Assembly (NCBI RefSeq): GCF_029852145.1
Contig: NC_079978.1
Span: forward strand, 2,232,001 to 2,296,000
Direction: 5' to 3'
Length of the DNA stretch: 64,000 nt
From: Microplitis mediator
Taxonomy: Eukaryota > Arthropoda > Insecta > Hymenoptera > Braconidae
Under the pieces are notes generated by a model. It was given only the letters and a program-made list of their open reading frames with translations, was not told the DNA's origin and made no database searches. Below, piece by piece: positions 11,401-24,085 of this stretch. Every line of letters starts with the position of its first letter. Position 1 is the first letter of the stretch. The translations under genes were made by a program, and so were the position numbers.

Positions 11401-11917
11401 TATAATGGAGATAACGAACCTGGTGCTCTCTCACTTGCGGCCGTTAAGTCACGAGGGACCGTATAGTCCACGGTAATAGTAATAGTAACGCTAACGGTAA
11501 CAGTAACGGTAACGGTAACGGTTTGTCCGCCCTTGTCTTGTACTGTCTCGTATTGTATACATCGCATTCATCCCCTTCGGCCTCCTTCTATCCTCCTTCT
11601 ACCCTCATTCCTGATACAATTTCACTGCGTGCTCAACATGCTCGGGCTCACTCGTTTGTCCCCACGGATCAATTAAGATTTACGCGGGTCCCCGCGCTTC
11701 GTGACAGTAACACTAGAACATTTTTCTTCTACTCTGGCCATTAGCTTCAGCATAATGGCCCTAGTTTTTTTTTATAATTTAGTAGCTCGGAGCTGATGGA
11801 AAATGATTGTTTGTTTCAGCGATAAATATTTATATCTACCCGGTTGTTTTATTAAATGTTTTTGTTATTTTATCACTTGTTTCCAGCAGAGACTTATGAA
11901 AAATTATTTATTTGCAG
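8487..11917. other. Long non-coding stretch
   Basis: AT-rich and probably intronic or intergenic. A TGATGT microsatellite lies near 8886-8914 and a GGTAAC-type microsatellite at 11471-11522. The open frame from 10393 starts with ATG but has no recognisable domain and no supporting signals, so it is not called. Confidence 0.4.
11471..11522. repeat. GGTAAC/GGTAAT microsatellite
   Basis: Imperfect tandem hexamers (GGTAAT, GGTAAC, AGTAAC) over about 50 bases. This is not the insect telomere unit TTAGG. Confidence 0.8.
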
Positions 11918-11968
11918 AGCAACCGGAGCCAGCCTGCTATTGGACTAAAGCAAACACCGAAAGCAAGG
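11918..11968 (+). CDS. Candidate 51-nt internal exon
   Basis: A strong acceptor (TTATTTGCAG ending at 11917) and a strong donor (GGTAAGT beginning at 11969) bound 51 bases. The sequence is GC-richer than its surroundings. Two frames are open across it; one reads QPEPACYWTK and onward, and the third has a stop. The length is a multiple of three, so it could be skipped without a frame change. It could be a coding cassette exon or a 5'UTR exon of a downstream + strand gene. I found no partner exon nearby. Confidence 0.3.
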
Positions 11969-14900
11969 GTAAGTTTTTTTAATATATTTTTATAACAATT
12001 CTTACCTCGTATCTCATATTTCTTTGGGACAATTTCCTGGCGTCTTGTTACTTGTTAACAGTACTTTTATTTTATTTGATAATATTGTTCTCCCGACAAC
12101 TGAATAAATATTAAATGTATGTATTATTAACAATAACGAGCGAGCTGGGCGTTTGACAAAAGTTCGAGTCCAAATTGCAAGTTTACAAGTTACAATTTAC
12201 TCTGAAACACTGCGGGGCTAGACGTCCTGTGGACGGAGGCTGGTTTAAAATGAAATTATGCAGAGCAGCCGTCATGATTAATTCAAGGACTAGTCAAGTT
12301 TTCGCGTCGCGTCTCCTGTCTGTGGTTAGACCTGAGATAAACCACGAGACGGCAGGTTCGCGTTGCGAGTGCGCCGAAAAAATTATTTAGCGAGTGAAGA
12401 AAAAGTAAAAGGAGTAAAGTTTAAATTTAAACAAGAAAGGAATAGGTTGCGAGAAAAGCGACACGTAACCACTGACGTGAATTCGAATTCCTGCATGAGC
12501 GCCCTCACATTTTTCACCAAACAAAGCCGGTGTCTTCTGTACGAAGGTTCAACGATGTATAACTCTTTTTTACTCGCTTCTCTATGTCTCTCACTACACA
12601 CTTTATTTTTATATGAATATACATAGATACATATTTATATAGAATACAATAGTACTTTTTTGTACAAACTAAACTCTTCAAGTAGTTTCTATATTTTCGA
12701 TCTGTTAAAACTTAATACCAAGAATGCTGTAAAATATTCTTTCATTTTTTTATGCAAAGTCATATTATTTTTTTACTTTTCTGTCTTGCATTTCTGGTAC
12801 GCGATACTCAAGGGTATTTCATTTATTTATTTCAGATAAATATACAATAGATCTTTCTGTATATATTTATTTGTTTTAGAATTTTGAAACGGAGACAAAC
12901 TTTTTACTTTCTAAAAATAATAAAAATATGTTTTTCTATTGAGTATTGTTTGTACTAGTGTTTCGATTCACTACACCGCAGATTTTCTGTTTTCTTAACT
13001 TGCGATTGCGGGAATTTCAAATTTTCAAAAAAAAAATTTAAGTTATCGATTCAAGTCCAATTTTCAAAAGATTTTTTGAATTCGCATAACGATTGTGAGT
13101 TTTCATTTAATGAAAATGGGAAATTAATTTATGGAATAGATTTTGAAATGTTCAAAAAATTTAAATTTTGAAAAGACTTTTTTTAGTTGATGTCCAAATT
13201 ATTCAAGTGATGGAATCTAAAGTCTAATCGACCCCGAATTTGAAAAAATCGCGTCGAATGCTGCAATTTTGGTCTGAATCAACAAATTTTTTCAAAGTTT
13301 GTACACAGAAATTTTAGAAATTCGCAAAAGTGATCAAGAAGGTTTTGAAAATTTTTGTTTTATCAGTTTAAAAATTTTTTTAAACAAATTTCGACTTTTA
13401 GCACAAACTATTATTTTTAATAGTCGGGTTTAAAAACTTTATTATAAAAAACAAATTTGAATTAAAAATAAGAAGTCTTATAAACACAAATATAATACGA
13501 CGTCAGCAAACAAACCCAGAGGGAATATTATGAAGAAAATGAATAATTAAAAGAGAAGATTGAATAAAAAATAATAACCAAGTTTCGCTCGGCACAAAGA
13601 AGTAAAATGTCGGCGATTATTCAGTTCGCCAGGCTGGTACATTTCACCCAAGCTGTCATCCGTTTCATTTCCCGGCGCTTTTCTGTGTGTACCAGAATCC
13701 AAAATCTCTTTTTCACTTCATCATCTTTCACATATCATGTTTAACATTATAATTTATAATATCGTCCGTACATTTACTCCAAGTAAAGAGCCAGCATATC
13801 GTCTTTGTCTCGTACCTTTCCCACCCTTTCATATCACAAAGTTCTGCTATTTCATTATCATACCATTCGCCATCATGTTGAAATCTCCGTACGTACTACC
13901 AAAGAAAGTAGAGGCAAAGGGTTGAGAGTTAACATAAAATGTCTCCATATCAGTAAATTTATATTTTAAAGTCACAAGTTGACAACTAAAAATATTAATA
14001 ACATAAAATGTCTAGACAAACGAACAATGTTAAACAATTTATTTGTAAAATGGTAATTTACATTGGCTAGTACTGGATAATTGTGGATTGTTGCCACTGG
14101 CGAGGAATGTAAATGAGTAGCTGATGTACTGTGGCGTGTGTCCTTTGCGGGCCAACAAATTGGTACCCGGCTTGTAATTATCATTACAAATGGTACCCCC
14201 GGCGCCATCATATATATATATATATATACATACATATACAATACAAAGCAAGTATAGTCGCATTTCTGTATTATGCTCTTCTTGAGATTCTCTGCAATCA
14301 TCTCCACCTCCACCTTCATCGCCATCTCCATTGCGACCTCAACTCCTCCTTCTTGCCGTGAGTATCCTTGCGTTCGTAGAGTACCGTTACTCTCAGTTAT
14401 GTGTTCATAGATATGCAAATGCTTTCAAACATACTAACGTTACCATAGTAATATTGTAATGTATGGATCCGCATGATTGGTTATTCCTCAGCAAACTAAT
14501 ACAAATTCAATAACCTTTTATTTATTCATATATTTCATATTTTTATAACAATGTTACACTATTCATTTTTTTAAAACTAAATTATGTGGATAAACGTTCA
14601 GAGGGTTCGGTAAAATGGGATCGATTTTTTTTTATCGTGAATTCGTTAAATATTTTACTATTTTGTGGCCTCGGAAAAATGGAAAAAAATTTCTTTGTAT
14701 TTTTAATAAAATTATTTATATAATTGTGGGTAACAGCGTGGAAATAAATATTTTAGACGTTTATTTTTTTAATAATATTTGCATGGCTCTTCTCTCTATG
14801 GTGCAAAAGTTTTTGATTAAAAAAAAAATCTGATGATTTATAAAAAAAAATTTTAATTTAAAATTTTGTTTAAATATGAAATGGAAAATTTACTCAAACA

Positions 14901-15352
14901 TTTGATTAAATAAATTAAAATAAATATTATCAAGTACGAGTGTTTGAAGTTTATTGAGAAGAGCGTTTGCAATAAAATTATGAACTGCAAAGGGATTTAT
15001 GTTGAACGAATGAAGGTTTAATTAATGATAATAACCGCGATAAAAAAAATATCCGATGTAGCGGCCATCCTCTTTGAGTATTGAATGTTTTAATTGATAT
15101 GCGAATGGCATTCTATTGGATGTATCGCTTTGTGAATAGTCCATCGATTGATTTGACCATCAACCAATTGTGCGCAGCCAAGAGTCAATGTCCTCTGGCA
15201 GAGGCGCGGGAACAAAAAAATAAAATAAAAGAAATGAAAAATAAAGAGGACGAGTAGGAGTTGAGTTTGTAAACTGACGTGGGGATAAAAACACGCGGGA
15301 AACGCGGTTCGCCCATTCATCCGTAGAATAGAGACAGAGTAAAAAACATAAC
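11969..15352. other. Non-coding stretch
   Basis: AT-rich, with long A/T runs between 12,600 and 13,500 and a TA microsatellite at about 14,210-14,228. No supported exon was seen. A GGTAAAATGGG-like motif occurs near 14,610. Confidence 0.4.
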
Positions 15353-15397
15353 GAGTGAGTAAGTGAGTGAGTAAGTGAGTAAGTGAGTGAGTGAGTA
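15353..15397. repeat. GAGT/AAGT microsatellite
   Basis: Tandem GAGT and AAGT tetramers over about 45 bases. A shorter tract of the same type occurs near 48,255-48,280. Confidence 0.8.
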
Positions 15398-18300
15398 GCT
15401 CTCTGGCAGACTTTTTGTAACAAACCGAGCTTAAAGCTGATGTCTGTCGGACTTGGAGTATGAATGTGCGCGCATGTCTCTCAACACCCGCGAAAACTTT
15501 TCGTCGAGCCTGAAAAACAGTATTTTATATTTTTAGAACCAATCGATTTCTTTAGAAAGTAATTCAGAGCTCAGAATAACTCGCGATAATTAAAAAATTT
15601 TCGTTCATTCAACCCCACGCTCGTCCTTATTTTCATTTGCTGTTCATTTCTTATTTTTTTTAATCTCACTTTGAATTGACAAAAAAATCCCACGCAACGC
15701 ACACTCGTCTATTTTTCACATTCTGCTTTGATATCTTTTTTTATTTGACATTCATCCAGATCTATTTTATCGGATTACTAAATACGATGTCTCTGCAAAG
15801 GGTTTTAACTCGTGTTTTTATTTTTTAATTAATTTATGCCGTCGTGATACTAATGCGCGTCTGAATTTATCACATTGTACTTTTTTTTTATTAGTCGTTA
15901 ATTATAGATTTTTTTTTTTTTCTAAACAACTTAGTTGTCACTAAAAGTCCTCCGGGAAATTCGTCCAAACGGTCAATTCCTGATATATATCACACGATTG
16001 GCACAGCCCCGAGGCCATCGGACCCGTGGATAGTTCAGGCACTAGAGAAAGTTTTGGTCGTCTCGTGAGAGAGTTCGGAATCTGTTTGACAGAAGTGACG
16101 TATAACTGAAAATAACTTGTAGTGTTTACTGACGTTAATGGAATTTTTTTGTTTTACTACTAAAAAAAACATCAAAACAGATATTTAAATTTTTATTTTC
16201 TTCTCTTAAATATTCTAGTTTGTTTTTTAAATTTTCGAATAAAAAAAATCTTGTAATCTGTTGAAAAGTATGAAATAAATAGTATGATTTATTACACTTT
16301 TTTATCTAAACTTTTAAAAAGCCACTCACGAGCCATTGTTGGAAAAAAAAAAGTTTAAAAATGTCTCTGCGGACTTATTTAGCTGTAATGTCTCTTCTCT
16401 AGCTCTGGAGCTAAACTCGAGGAAAGTTTATCGTTTTAGCGTTAAAGTCTTCTCTTAAGTGATAAAACCCATGGTGTATTGGCGATGTTAGTAGCGCGAA
16501 AGTTCTTGAGTCAGACATAAACTTGATAAAATTACTTCTTGAACGATGTCAAATAGTTTTATCTCTTGCATTACGACAGTTATGATGGATTGAATCAACG
16601 GCATTCATCCTCAATCATCACGTGAAAATAAATACACAAAAAAAATGATTGGTTTTAAAAATAAACAACAACTTGTTTGTAATCAGAAGCTGATGAAATT
16701 TGATTGCGAGCTTCTAGAGAATTTTTTTTAGTTTGTTCAAAAAAAATTAATAAATCAAACGTTACTTTCCGGAGAGGAAGTTTCTCTATACAAGGTAAAT
16801 TGGTTTTAAGCGAACGAGGGTCGAATAGACGTAAAGATCGATTGGTAGACTTATCGATAACTCTTACAGTACGTGGACTTTGTAGAATATTCAAGCTGAG
16901 GTAACCGAGAATGAGAAAATGTTGGATCGTGCTTTGAAACTAGTCAATGCTGTTATATCTTAGCTGATGGTGCTTCTGCTTCTGGGTCTGCTTCTACTGA
17001 AGCTGCTGCTGATGGTGATTGTCGTGGTACAAGTGGTGTTAGTGGTATGTGTGTATACCAACTTTAAACGCAACTCGTGTCTTGTTCAGACAGCTCAAGA
17101 ATTCACCTGTTCACAGACTTGAAGAATTTCATCCCCGTCATTCTCTCTTACTCTCAAGTTGTTCTGTAGTACACCGGTGGGAGTACCGTAGATGTAGATG
17201 TAGATGTGGGTGTGATGTAGATGTAGTTGCGGTGGGTTGTGTAGTTGCTGAAGCTGACTGCATTTTAATACCAGCAGCATGATATCCAACACAGATGTGC
17301 TCTGCCTTTCATATTTTATACATCCATCAAGAGAATATCGTGTCCGGAAATATATATTTTATATACGCATAAATCAACATATATATTTAGTTTGTTTATT
17401 TAATTTTATATATTTTTTGCTACTTAAAAACTTTTTATTGCATGGGAATATGTTTTTTTATTTGTAAACAATATTTACATAATTTTGTTTGGAAATATTT
17501 TTATTAAAATTTAATATTGGAATACTTACTATATTAAATTTTCTGCGGGAAATATTTATATATATGATTTTATTGACTCAAAAGTATTGAATAATTTTAT
17601 AAAATTCAAAACTCGGTTCAAATTCTTGTATAGACGTGGGATGAAATAAGAGTACGAAGAAAAATGTGTTCTATCGTTGGAATATTAAAAAATTGTCAAT
17701 TTCTTATTCACATATAGAGAAAAAATTTTGAATTACCATTGAAATTATTTTTAAAATTTTTTGGCGAATTTGGCATGGAAGTAAAAATAATTGTAAGGTT
17801 CAAATTTTTGAATTTTTTGAAAAACATCTCAAAATTAAGTTCTGATGAATTGTAATGAATAGAAAAATTGATAAGAATCACATAGACACTGAGTGATAAT
17901 GAGCAGCACGAGGGACTGGCAGTGCTTGAGCTCTCGTAAATACAAGTACGCAGACAACATCTCATTAGCTGTGAAATTTAAGTAGTGAATGTATCTAGAA
18001 AGTAATAACAAGAGTTTCAGAACGGCAAAGTTATAAGAGACGTTGATTATGGGAGAGAGTGCACGACAGACTTGTGTAAACTCGTGTTTGTTTACAGTTT
18101 GATAAAGAATTAAGAGTTTAAACTCGACTGGAATAGGTTTCGACATGGAGGCTGGTACGTCACCGAGTAATCGACTTTCCTGACCCGAATAAGCCGGAAG
18201 AGCTCTTTCTGAATCCTTTCTCATCCTTATCTTGCACTTCTTCAGCATATTCTTCTACTCATCTATTCAAGTTCTACTATCCTACAGTATCCCTTTCTAG

Positions 18301-20336
18301 TGCCACACATTTCCAACATATTCGCTGGTTTTCCGACAACCTGCATCACTTTTTACTCCGACTTCTCTTTTTTTCACTTATCCGACCGAAAGCGCCCTCT
18401 CCGCTTCCCTACCCGGTAATCCCACTCTCTTTGGCTCTTAACTCAGTGCTTTCATTTTTTTTTTTTTTTTTCTATTACTATTACTATTATTTTTATTCAC
18501 TTTTTTCACCCGTCCGCCTGCATATTCGCCTCTGACTCTTGACGGAATTGAAAGTATATAGTTATAATGGTGCATTGACCCAAAACTTCAATATCCTCCG
18601 CTCTTTTAGGACAAAGAGAGTGTCGTGTACTTCAGAGCTGAATAAGTATCGGATTTTATCCGAAAAACATTTTAACGCCCGGTTATAATTCATGTATATA
18701 AATTTTTATATATTATTAAATAAATTTATAGAAGAGGACTGAAAAAAATTGGGTATCCACAAATTTTGATTAAATTTTTTTCAAAAAGAATTAAAATGCC
18801 AAAATGTCGGGAAATTTAAAAAAAAATTGAATTTCTTTATTCGATTGCCAAAAAATTTAGATGTAGGCATCAAAATTATGATTTTCTTCTCTTGATCAGA
18901 AATTTTTGAATCAACCCCTGTATTAAAAATGATTTTTTACAATTTTTTGAGAATACAAAATTTTGCCAAAAAATGAAAAAAATATATTTTAATGGCAATT
19001 ATAAATTTTTTTGATTCGTATAAAATAAGAGTCAAAAATAAAGAGTCATGAGGATTCAGGATAAAAAAAGTTCACTTTTTTCTTAGCACCCGTTTGCAAA
19101 GCCCTTCTCTATATGTATATAAATTATGATGTGAATTATGGCGAGGAAAGGGTAAATGATGAAGGAAACAGGATACATTTAGATAAAACGGATAACACAG
19201 ACTTCATTTGAGGAGGGAGGGGTAATAATAACACGCTGGGAAAACTACCAAACTTAACGGATTAGTTATTATATGAAAATTCCGCGCATGAATATTTCGA
19301 CACCCATATTCATGTATACATATATATATATTGAAAGTGTTGGTAAGCAGTACATGTATATTAATATGGATTTTGTACAGAGATTTAGCGTCACATGTAC
19401 ACTTTTATACACTAGATTGATTTTCATTATTCCCGTCCTTTTAAATGCAGCGAAATGAAAAAAAAAAAATTTATTTGGTTTGAGTAACAACTATAATCGT
19501 TTGTATTTCATTTATTCATAACTGAATAAAAAAAAAAATTGTGTATTTACAAAACATATTTTATTTAATTTACTCGTTTTATTTGGTTTGATTTTATATT
19601 TCGCGGAGAGAAAGTATTGATTGGACTGTTTTTAAAAATAATTTTGTAAGCCAAATTTAATGGATTATTTTATGGTCGTGAAATGAATGTTATGAAAAGG
19701 AAATAACAATATAATAAAATATTGTGGGGAAATAAATTTGAGCGTAAACGACGTATAGGATAACGATGAAAATTCATGGATATATGAGAATGTTCTCTCT
19801 CTTAACATTGCGATATAACACTTACGGTTTTACTGATATGATCGTAATTGAATATGAAGCATCAGTAAAGTGCACATCAGGTGAGCATTTCATTGTAAAG
19901 CTCTATCAATAACCACGTAGTTTCTGCAAACGCGCTGATATCCGCATTGTGGTTTAAACAATTGGATTTTAACATAAAAAGGTATTATATCCGGAGTTAA
20001 TATACATATATATTTTATTATTGAAAGGAACAGTAGATTCCATATGCGGATTCGGTTAAATCCTGTGTATTCCCTCCTATTCAGAGAGAATAATCATTAA
20101 AGCTAATCTGATTATTAGATCATTGTGGTTAAATCATAACAGTGTGGTCACCCGTGACCTTATGCTTTGATACGCGCGAAATAGAGGGCGACGCCGTTGT
20201 TAAGCGAAATAATTCGGACAATTTGTGAAAATATCTCGGTTGTGAAAATTTTCACGCTTAGCTATTTTTGACCGAAAATATTTCAATATCTTATTGAGAG
20301 AAATTTATATAAAATAACTGACCAGCTTAGTTCAGA
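15398..20336. other. Non-coding stretch with microsatellites
   Basis: AT-rich. It contains a GATGTA repeat at 17188-17228, GCT/TCTGCT-rich sequence at about 16,972-17,010 and a T run at 18455-18471. A short GC-richer patch near 16,000-16,120 keeps one frame open for about 30 codons but lacks clear splice limits. No gene is called. Confidence 0.4.
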
Positions 20337-20652
20337 TCTACACTGAGAAAAAAAATACTATTGTCCAAACAAGAATTTCTTGTTTCAAGAAATCAATTAC
20401 GAATTTTTATTTTATTATTATTAATAATTGATTTCTTGAGAAAAAAGCATCAAATTTATTTTGATATTATATAAATTTGTTATTATATTATGGGTAAACA
20501 GAAGAATAGCTTTGCTTGAATTCAATAACAAATGTTTTCATAAATTCTACGAATTCTTGAGACAAAATTGTATTTTCGAAAATTATTAAGAATATATGTT
20601 TTTGTATAGAGTAAATTTTTTAATAAAACTATTTTTTTTTCTCAGTGTAGAT
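20337..20652. mobile_element. MITE-like element, TIR ATCTACACTGAGAAAAAA
   Basis: A 316 bp segment starts ATCTACACTGAG followed by a long A run, and ends with a long T run then CTCAGTGTAGAT, so the ends are inverted repeats of about 18-20 bases. The interior is AT-rich and has no reading frame. It lies only about 45 bases outside the left arm of the palindrome at 20698-24894. Its terminal sequence closely resembles the last splice acceptor of the genes in that palindrome. Confidence 0.7.
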
Positions 20653-20823
20653 GTGAATGTATATAAATATTTGTATGTATATATTCGTAATGATTAAAAA
20701 TAAATACGGCTTATTGATACTCATTTTAAAAGGGATTCAATTCTCAAGAAAATTTTATGGTAATAAAATTTTTAAGATATTTTATGAATAAAAAACATTA
20801 TACGTTTATAGTAACAATATTTG

Positions 20824-20829
20824 TTTATT
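20824..20829 (-). terminator. Poly(A) signal of copy A
   Basis: AATAAA on the minus strand, about 130 bases after the stop codon of copy A, matching the position in copy B. Confidence 0.55.
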
Positions 20830-20961
20830 GTTTTTTCACATGTAAAGAATAATTCGGGTTACAAATAATTAACTTTCAAGAAATAAAAATATTTTTTTAG
20901 ATGTCCAACTCTTGATGAATTTTACCGCCAAATTATTATTTTACTGTTAACAACATGCGAT

Positions 20962-21334
20962 TTAGTAATAACCCTCCGGACGAGGTTTATCTATACATTC
21001 GTCTTGAATCCATGTTACATACCAATGCGGACGACATGTCAATCTCCCACAGCAGTCGAAATCATCTTTACACTGAGAAAAAAAAAATTAAATTCAAGAA
21101 AACATGCTTACTTGATTCATAAAACTTAAAAACAAGAAAAAATTTACTACATCAAAGTATAATATTAATTATCTTTATAACAATTGTTTCAATCTATTCA
21201 TTAATTTCTACAGACAATGCATTTTTACTAAAATTAATAAAAAATATTTTCTTGGCACTATTCAAGTAAACTAATACTTAAATTGAGAAATTTTACTTGG
21301 AAATATACACCATAACACCAATAATAATAATTGT

Positions 21335-21376
<42 letters not shown>

Positions 21377-21515
21377 GTTGTGTGATAATTTCAGTATGAA
21401 GATATATTATTTTTATACTTACTTTTTCTCCTGACCATTTACAGGCTTCAACGGTCACTTGCATAATTGCAATGATGACCAACATGCCAATTATTCCAAA
21501 CAGTACCTTTGACAT
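20962..21515 (-). CDS. Secreted inhibitor-cystine-knot-type peptide, copy A
   Basis: Two coding exons on the minus strand: 21515-21423 (ATG, 31 codons) and 21072-20962 (36 codons plus TAA). The intron has a GTAAGT donor and a TTTTCTCAG acceptor. The product is 67 residues. Residues 1-24 form a hydrophobic secretion signal ending VEA, so the mature part begins at about Cys25. Six cysteines (25, 32, 38, 39, 44, 57) give the spacing C-6-C-5-CC-4-C-12-C, the classic knottin order. The first cysteine lies in the signal exon and the other five in the second. Knottins of this type include venom peptides, antimicrobial or protease-blocking peptides and host-directed secreted peptides of parasitoids, and the sequence alone does not decide. 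A non-coding exon (about 21901-21863) and a leader exon start (21532) complete the gene. Confidence 0.8.
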
Positions 21516-21922
21516 TTTTGAATGATCTTCAGCTAAATAATTTAGGTTTAGTTAATTAATAATTATTATCTGCTTAGGGAATTAAAGAAAAATATATAAA
21601 TTTTGTAAAACATAAAATTCTCCTTTGAATGAGTACTCAGGTGACGAGGTTTGAAAAGAAGGAAAATTAAAAAAATTTAAAACTTTTATCGCAGATATAG
21701 TCATGTGGGTACTCGTTTCAGAGATAATTTTATGACGATTTATCTCTTATATAATTAAAATATGTGATATATTTCGTTTTAGTATTAGATTCATCTAATG
21801 AAATAATTGACAATTATTTGAAAAAAGAAATTTTAATTTTAATTAATATATTTATTACTTACTTGATTATTAATTAGACTCGAAAATATTCAAGTTGTCT
21901 CTGAAGTTACGATCAAGACAGT

Positions 21923-21932
21923 GGATATAAAA
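21923..21932 (-). promoter_or_regulatory. TATA-like box of copy A
   Basis: On the minus strand TTTTATATCC lies about 25-30 bases before the predicted start of a short non-coding exon ending at 21863 with a GTAAGT donor. The same motif and spacing are found in copy B. Confidence 0.5.
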
Positions 21933-23668
21933 TCAAATTTTCGGTCGGTATTTAAACGAAAACAACAAATATATGGGGGACTGTCTCAGCCAATAAATGA
22001 AGACATTACTGGCAATAGAATTATTGCAGGAGAGGGGACAAAGATAAAAAAATCCATGTCGATCATAATCATGATATTGCAATATTTAAAAAAATATCTG
22101 CAGCCCCAAAAAATCGGCGGTCAGTGCGGCCCATTATACCCCCCAATTAATTTGTATGTGTAAGTGAATAGGAAATTTGACGCTCTCTCAAACGAATACC
22201 CACAAGACATATTTATTTTAAATAGTTACAAATATCACATGTATGTAACATATGTTTAATTTTTTAAATATATACAGGTTGTTGGTACTCGGTCGAAAAA
22301 GCGTTGAATTCTCTAATGTGAAGATTTTAATTAAAAAAAATATACTGTTGATAATAATTATTTGAGGGGTTTTTCCTTTTTTTTTAATAGCAGTGAGCAT
22401 GTAGGGTAATTAAATGTTTTAAACAAAGCTGTTCGGGGAATACCCTAATTCAGTTGAATTGATAACGGGCGAGACAAGGAAAAAAAATATGAGTCACTGA
22501 CAATAGAGATAACTGATGATTCTGGAGTTAGCCGACACCTACCATTTTTAAACTGAAAAATCTTATAACTTAGAAGTGTTGATTTTCCAATTTTCCAGAC
22601 GAGTATTTTTTTGAAAAAATAAAAAAATAATACTTGAGGTATAATTTGAAATTAGATTTTAAGATTACTTGTTTTTTATTTGAAAACTTTTACAAACCTC
22701 ATTAGTTTTTAATTTCTCTATACAATTTTTCGAAATCTAGACGAGTACTTTTTATTATTTTTGACTTTTCCAATTTTTCATCCGAAAATTAACCTTTACT
22801 TGCTATTTTTAAATAAAATATCTTGTAATTTAAAAAAAAAATAAAAATTTTTGAATTTTGAAAAAATACTCGTGTAGATTTTTTAATTTTTTTTGAAAGA
22901 TCAAAAATACTCGGATTGTTATTTTAATACAAACTCATAAATTAATAATTAATTAAAAGTTAAACCGTTTTTAAAATTTGATCTTTATAAGAAAATACAC
23001 GTTCAGAAATTTGGAAAATCAACACTTCTAAAGTTATAAGATTTTTCAGTTTAAAAATGGCGGGTGTCGGCTAACTCCAGAGTCATTAGTTATCGCTATT
23101 GTAAGTGACTTAGATTTTTTTTCTTTGTCCCGCCCGTTATCAATTCGACGAAATTAGGTATTCCCCGAACAGCTTTGTTTAAAACATTTAATTACCCTAC
23201 ATGCTCACTGCTATTAAAAAAAAATGAAAAAACCCACAAATAATTATTATCAACAGTATATTTTTTAAAATGAAAATCTTCACATTAGAGAATTTAACGC
23301 CTTTTCGACCGAGTACCAACAACCTGTATATATTTAAAAAATTAAACATATGTTACATACATGTGACATTTGTAACTATTGAAAATAAATATGTCTTGTG
23401 GGTATTCGTTTGAGAGAGCGCCAAATTTCCTATTTACTTACACATACGAATTAATTGGGGGGTATAATGGGCCGCACTTACCACCGATTTTTTGGAGCTG
23501 CAGATTTTTTTAAAAAAATTGCAATATCATGATAATAATCGACATGGATTTGTTTATCTTTGTCCCCTCTCCTGCAATAATTCTATTGCCAGTAATGTCT
23601 TCATTTATTAGCTGAGACAGTCCCCCATATATTTATTGTTTTCGTTTAAATACCGACCGAAAATTTGA

Positions 23669-23678
23669 TTTTATATCC
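23669..23678 (+). promoter_or_regulatory. TATA-like box of copy B
   Basis: TTTTATATCC precedes by about 25-30 bases a TTCAGAG initiator-like site. The exon that follows ends at 23738. The motif is conserved in the inverted copy. Confidence 0.5.
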
Positions 23679-24085
23679 ACTGTCTTGATCGTAACTTCAG
23701 AGACAACTTGAATATTCTCGAGTCTAATTGATAATCAAGTAAGTAATAAATATATTAATTATAATGTAAATTTCTTTTTTCAAATAATTGTCAATTATTT
23801 CATTAGATAAATTTAATACTAAAACGAAATATATCACATATTTTAATTATATAAGTGATAAATCGTCATAAAATTATCTCTGAAACGAGTACCCACATGA
23901 CTATATCTGCGATAAAAGTTTTAAATTTTTTTAATTTTCCTTCTTTTCAAACCTCGTCACCTGGGTACTCATTCGAAGGAGAATTTTATGTTCTACAAAA
24001 TCCATATATTTTTCTTTAATTCCCTAAGCAGATAATAATTATTAATTAACTAATCCTAAATTATTTAGCTGAAGATCATTCAAAA

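Noticed and set aside
11471..11522. Possible interstitial telomere repeat
   Set aside because: The unit is GGTAAC, not TTAGG, so it is an ordinary microsatellite.
15990..16130. Exon-like patch with about 30 open codons
   Set aside because: The acceptor is not preceded by a pyrimidine tract and there is no donor in the right phase; chance is likely.
18000..18248. Minus strand frame (137 codons including 17835-18248)
   Set aside because: Composition is like translated AT-rich DNA, with no promoter, splice or domain evidence.
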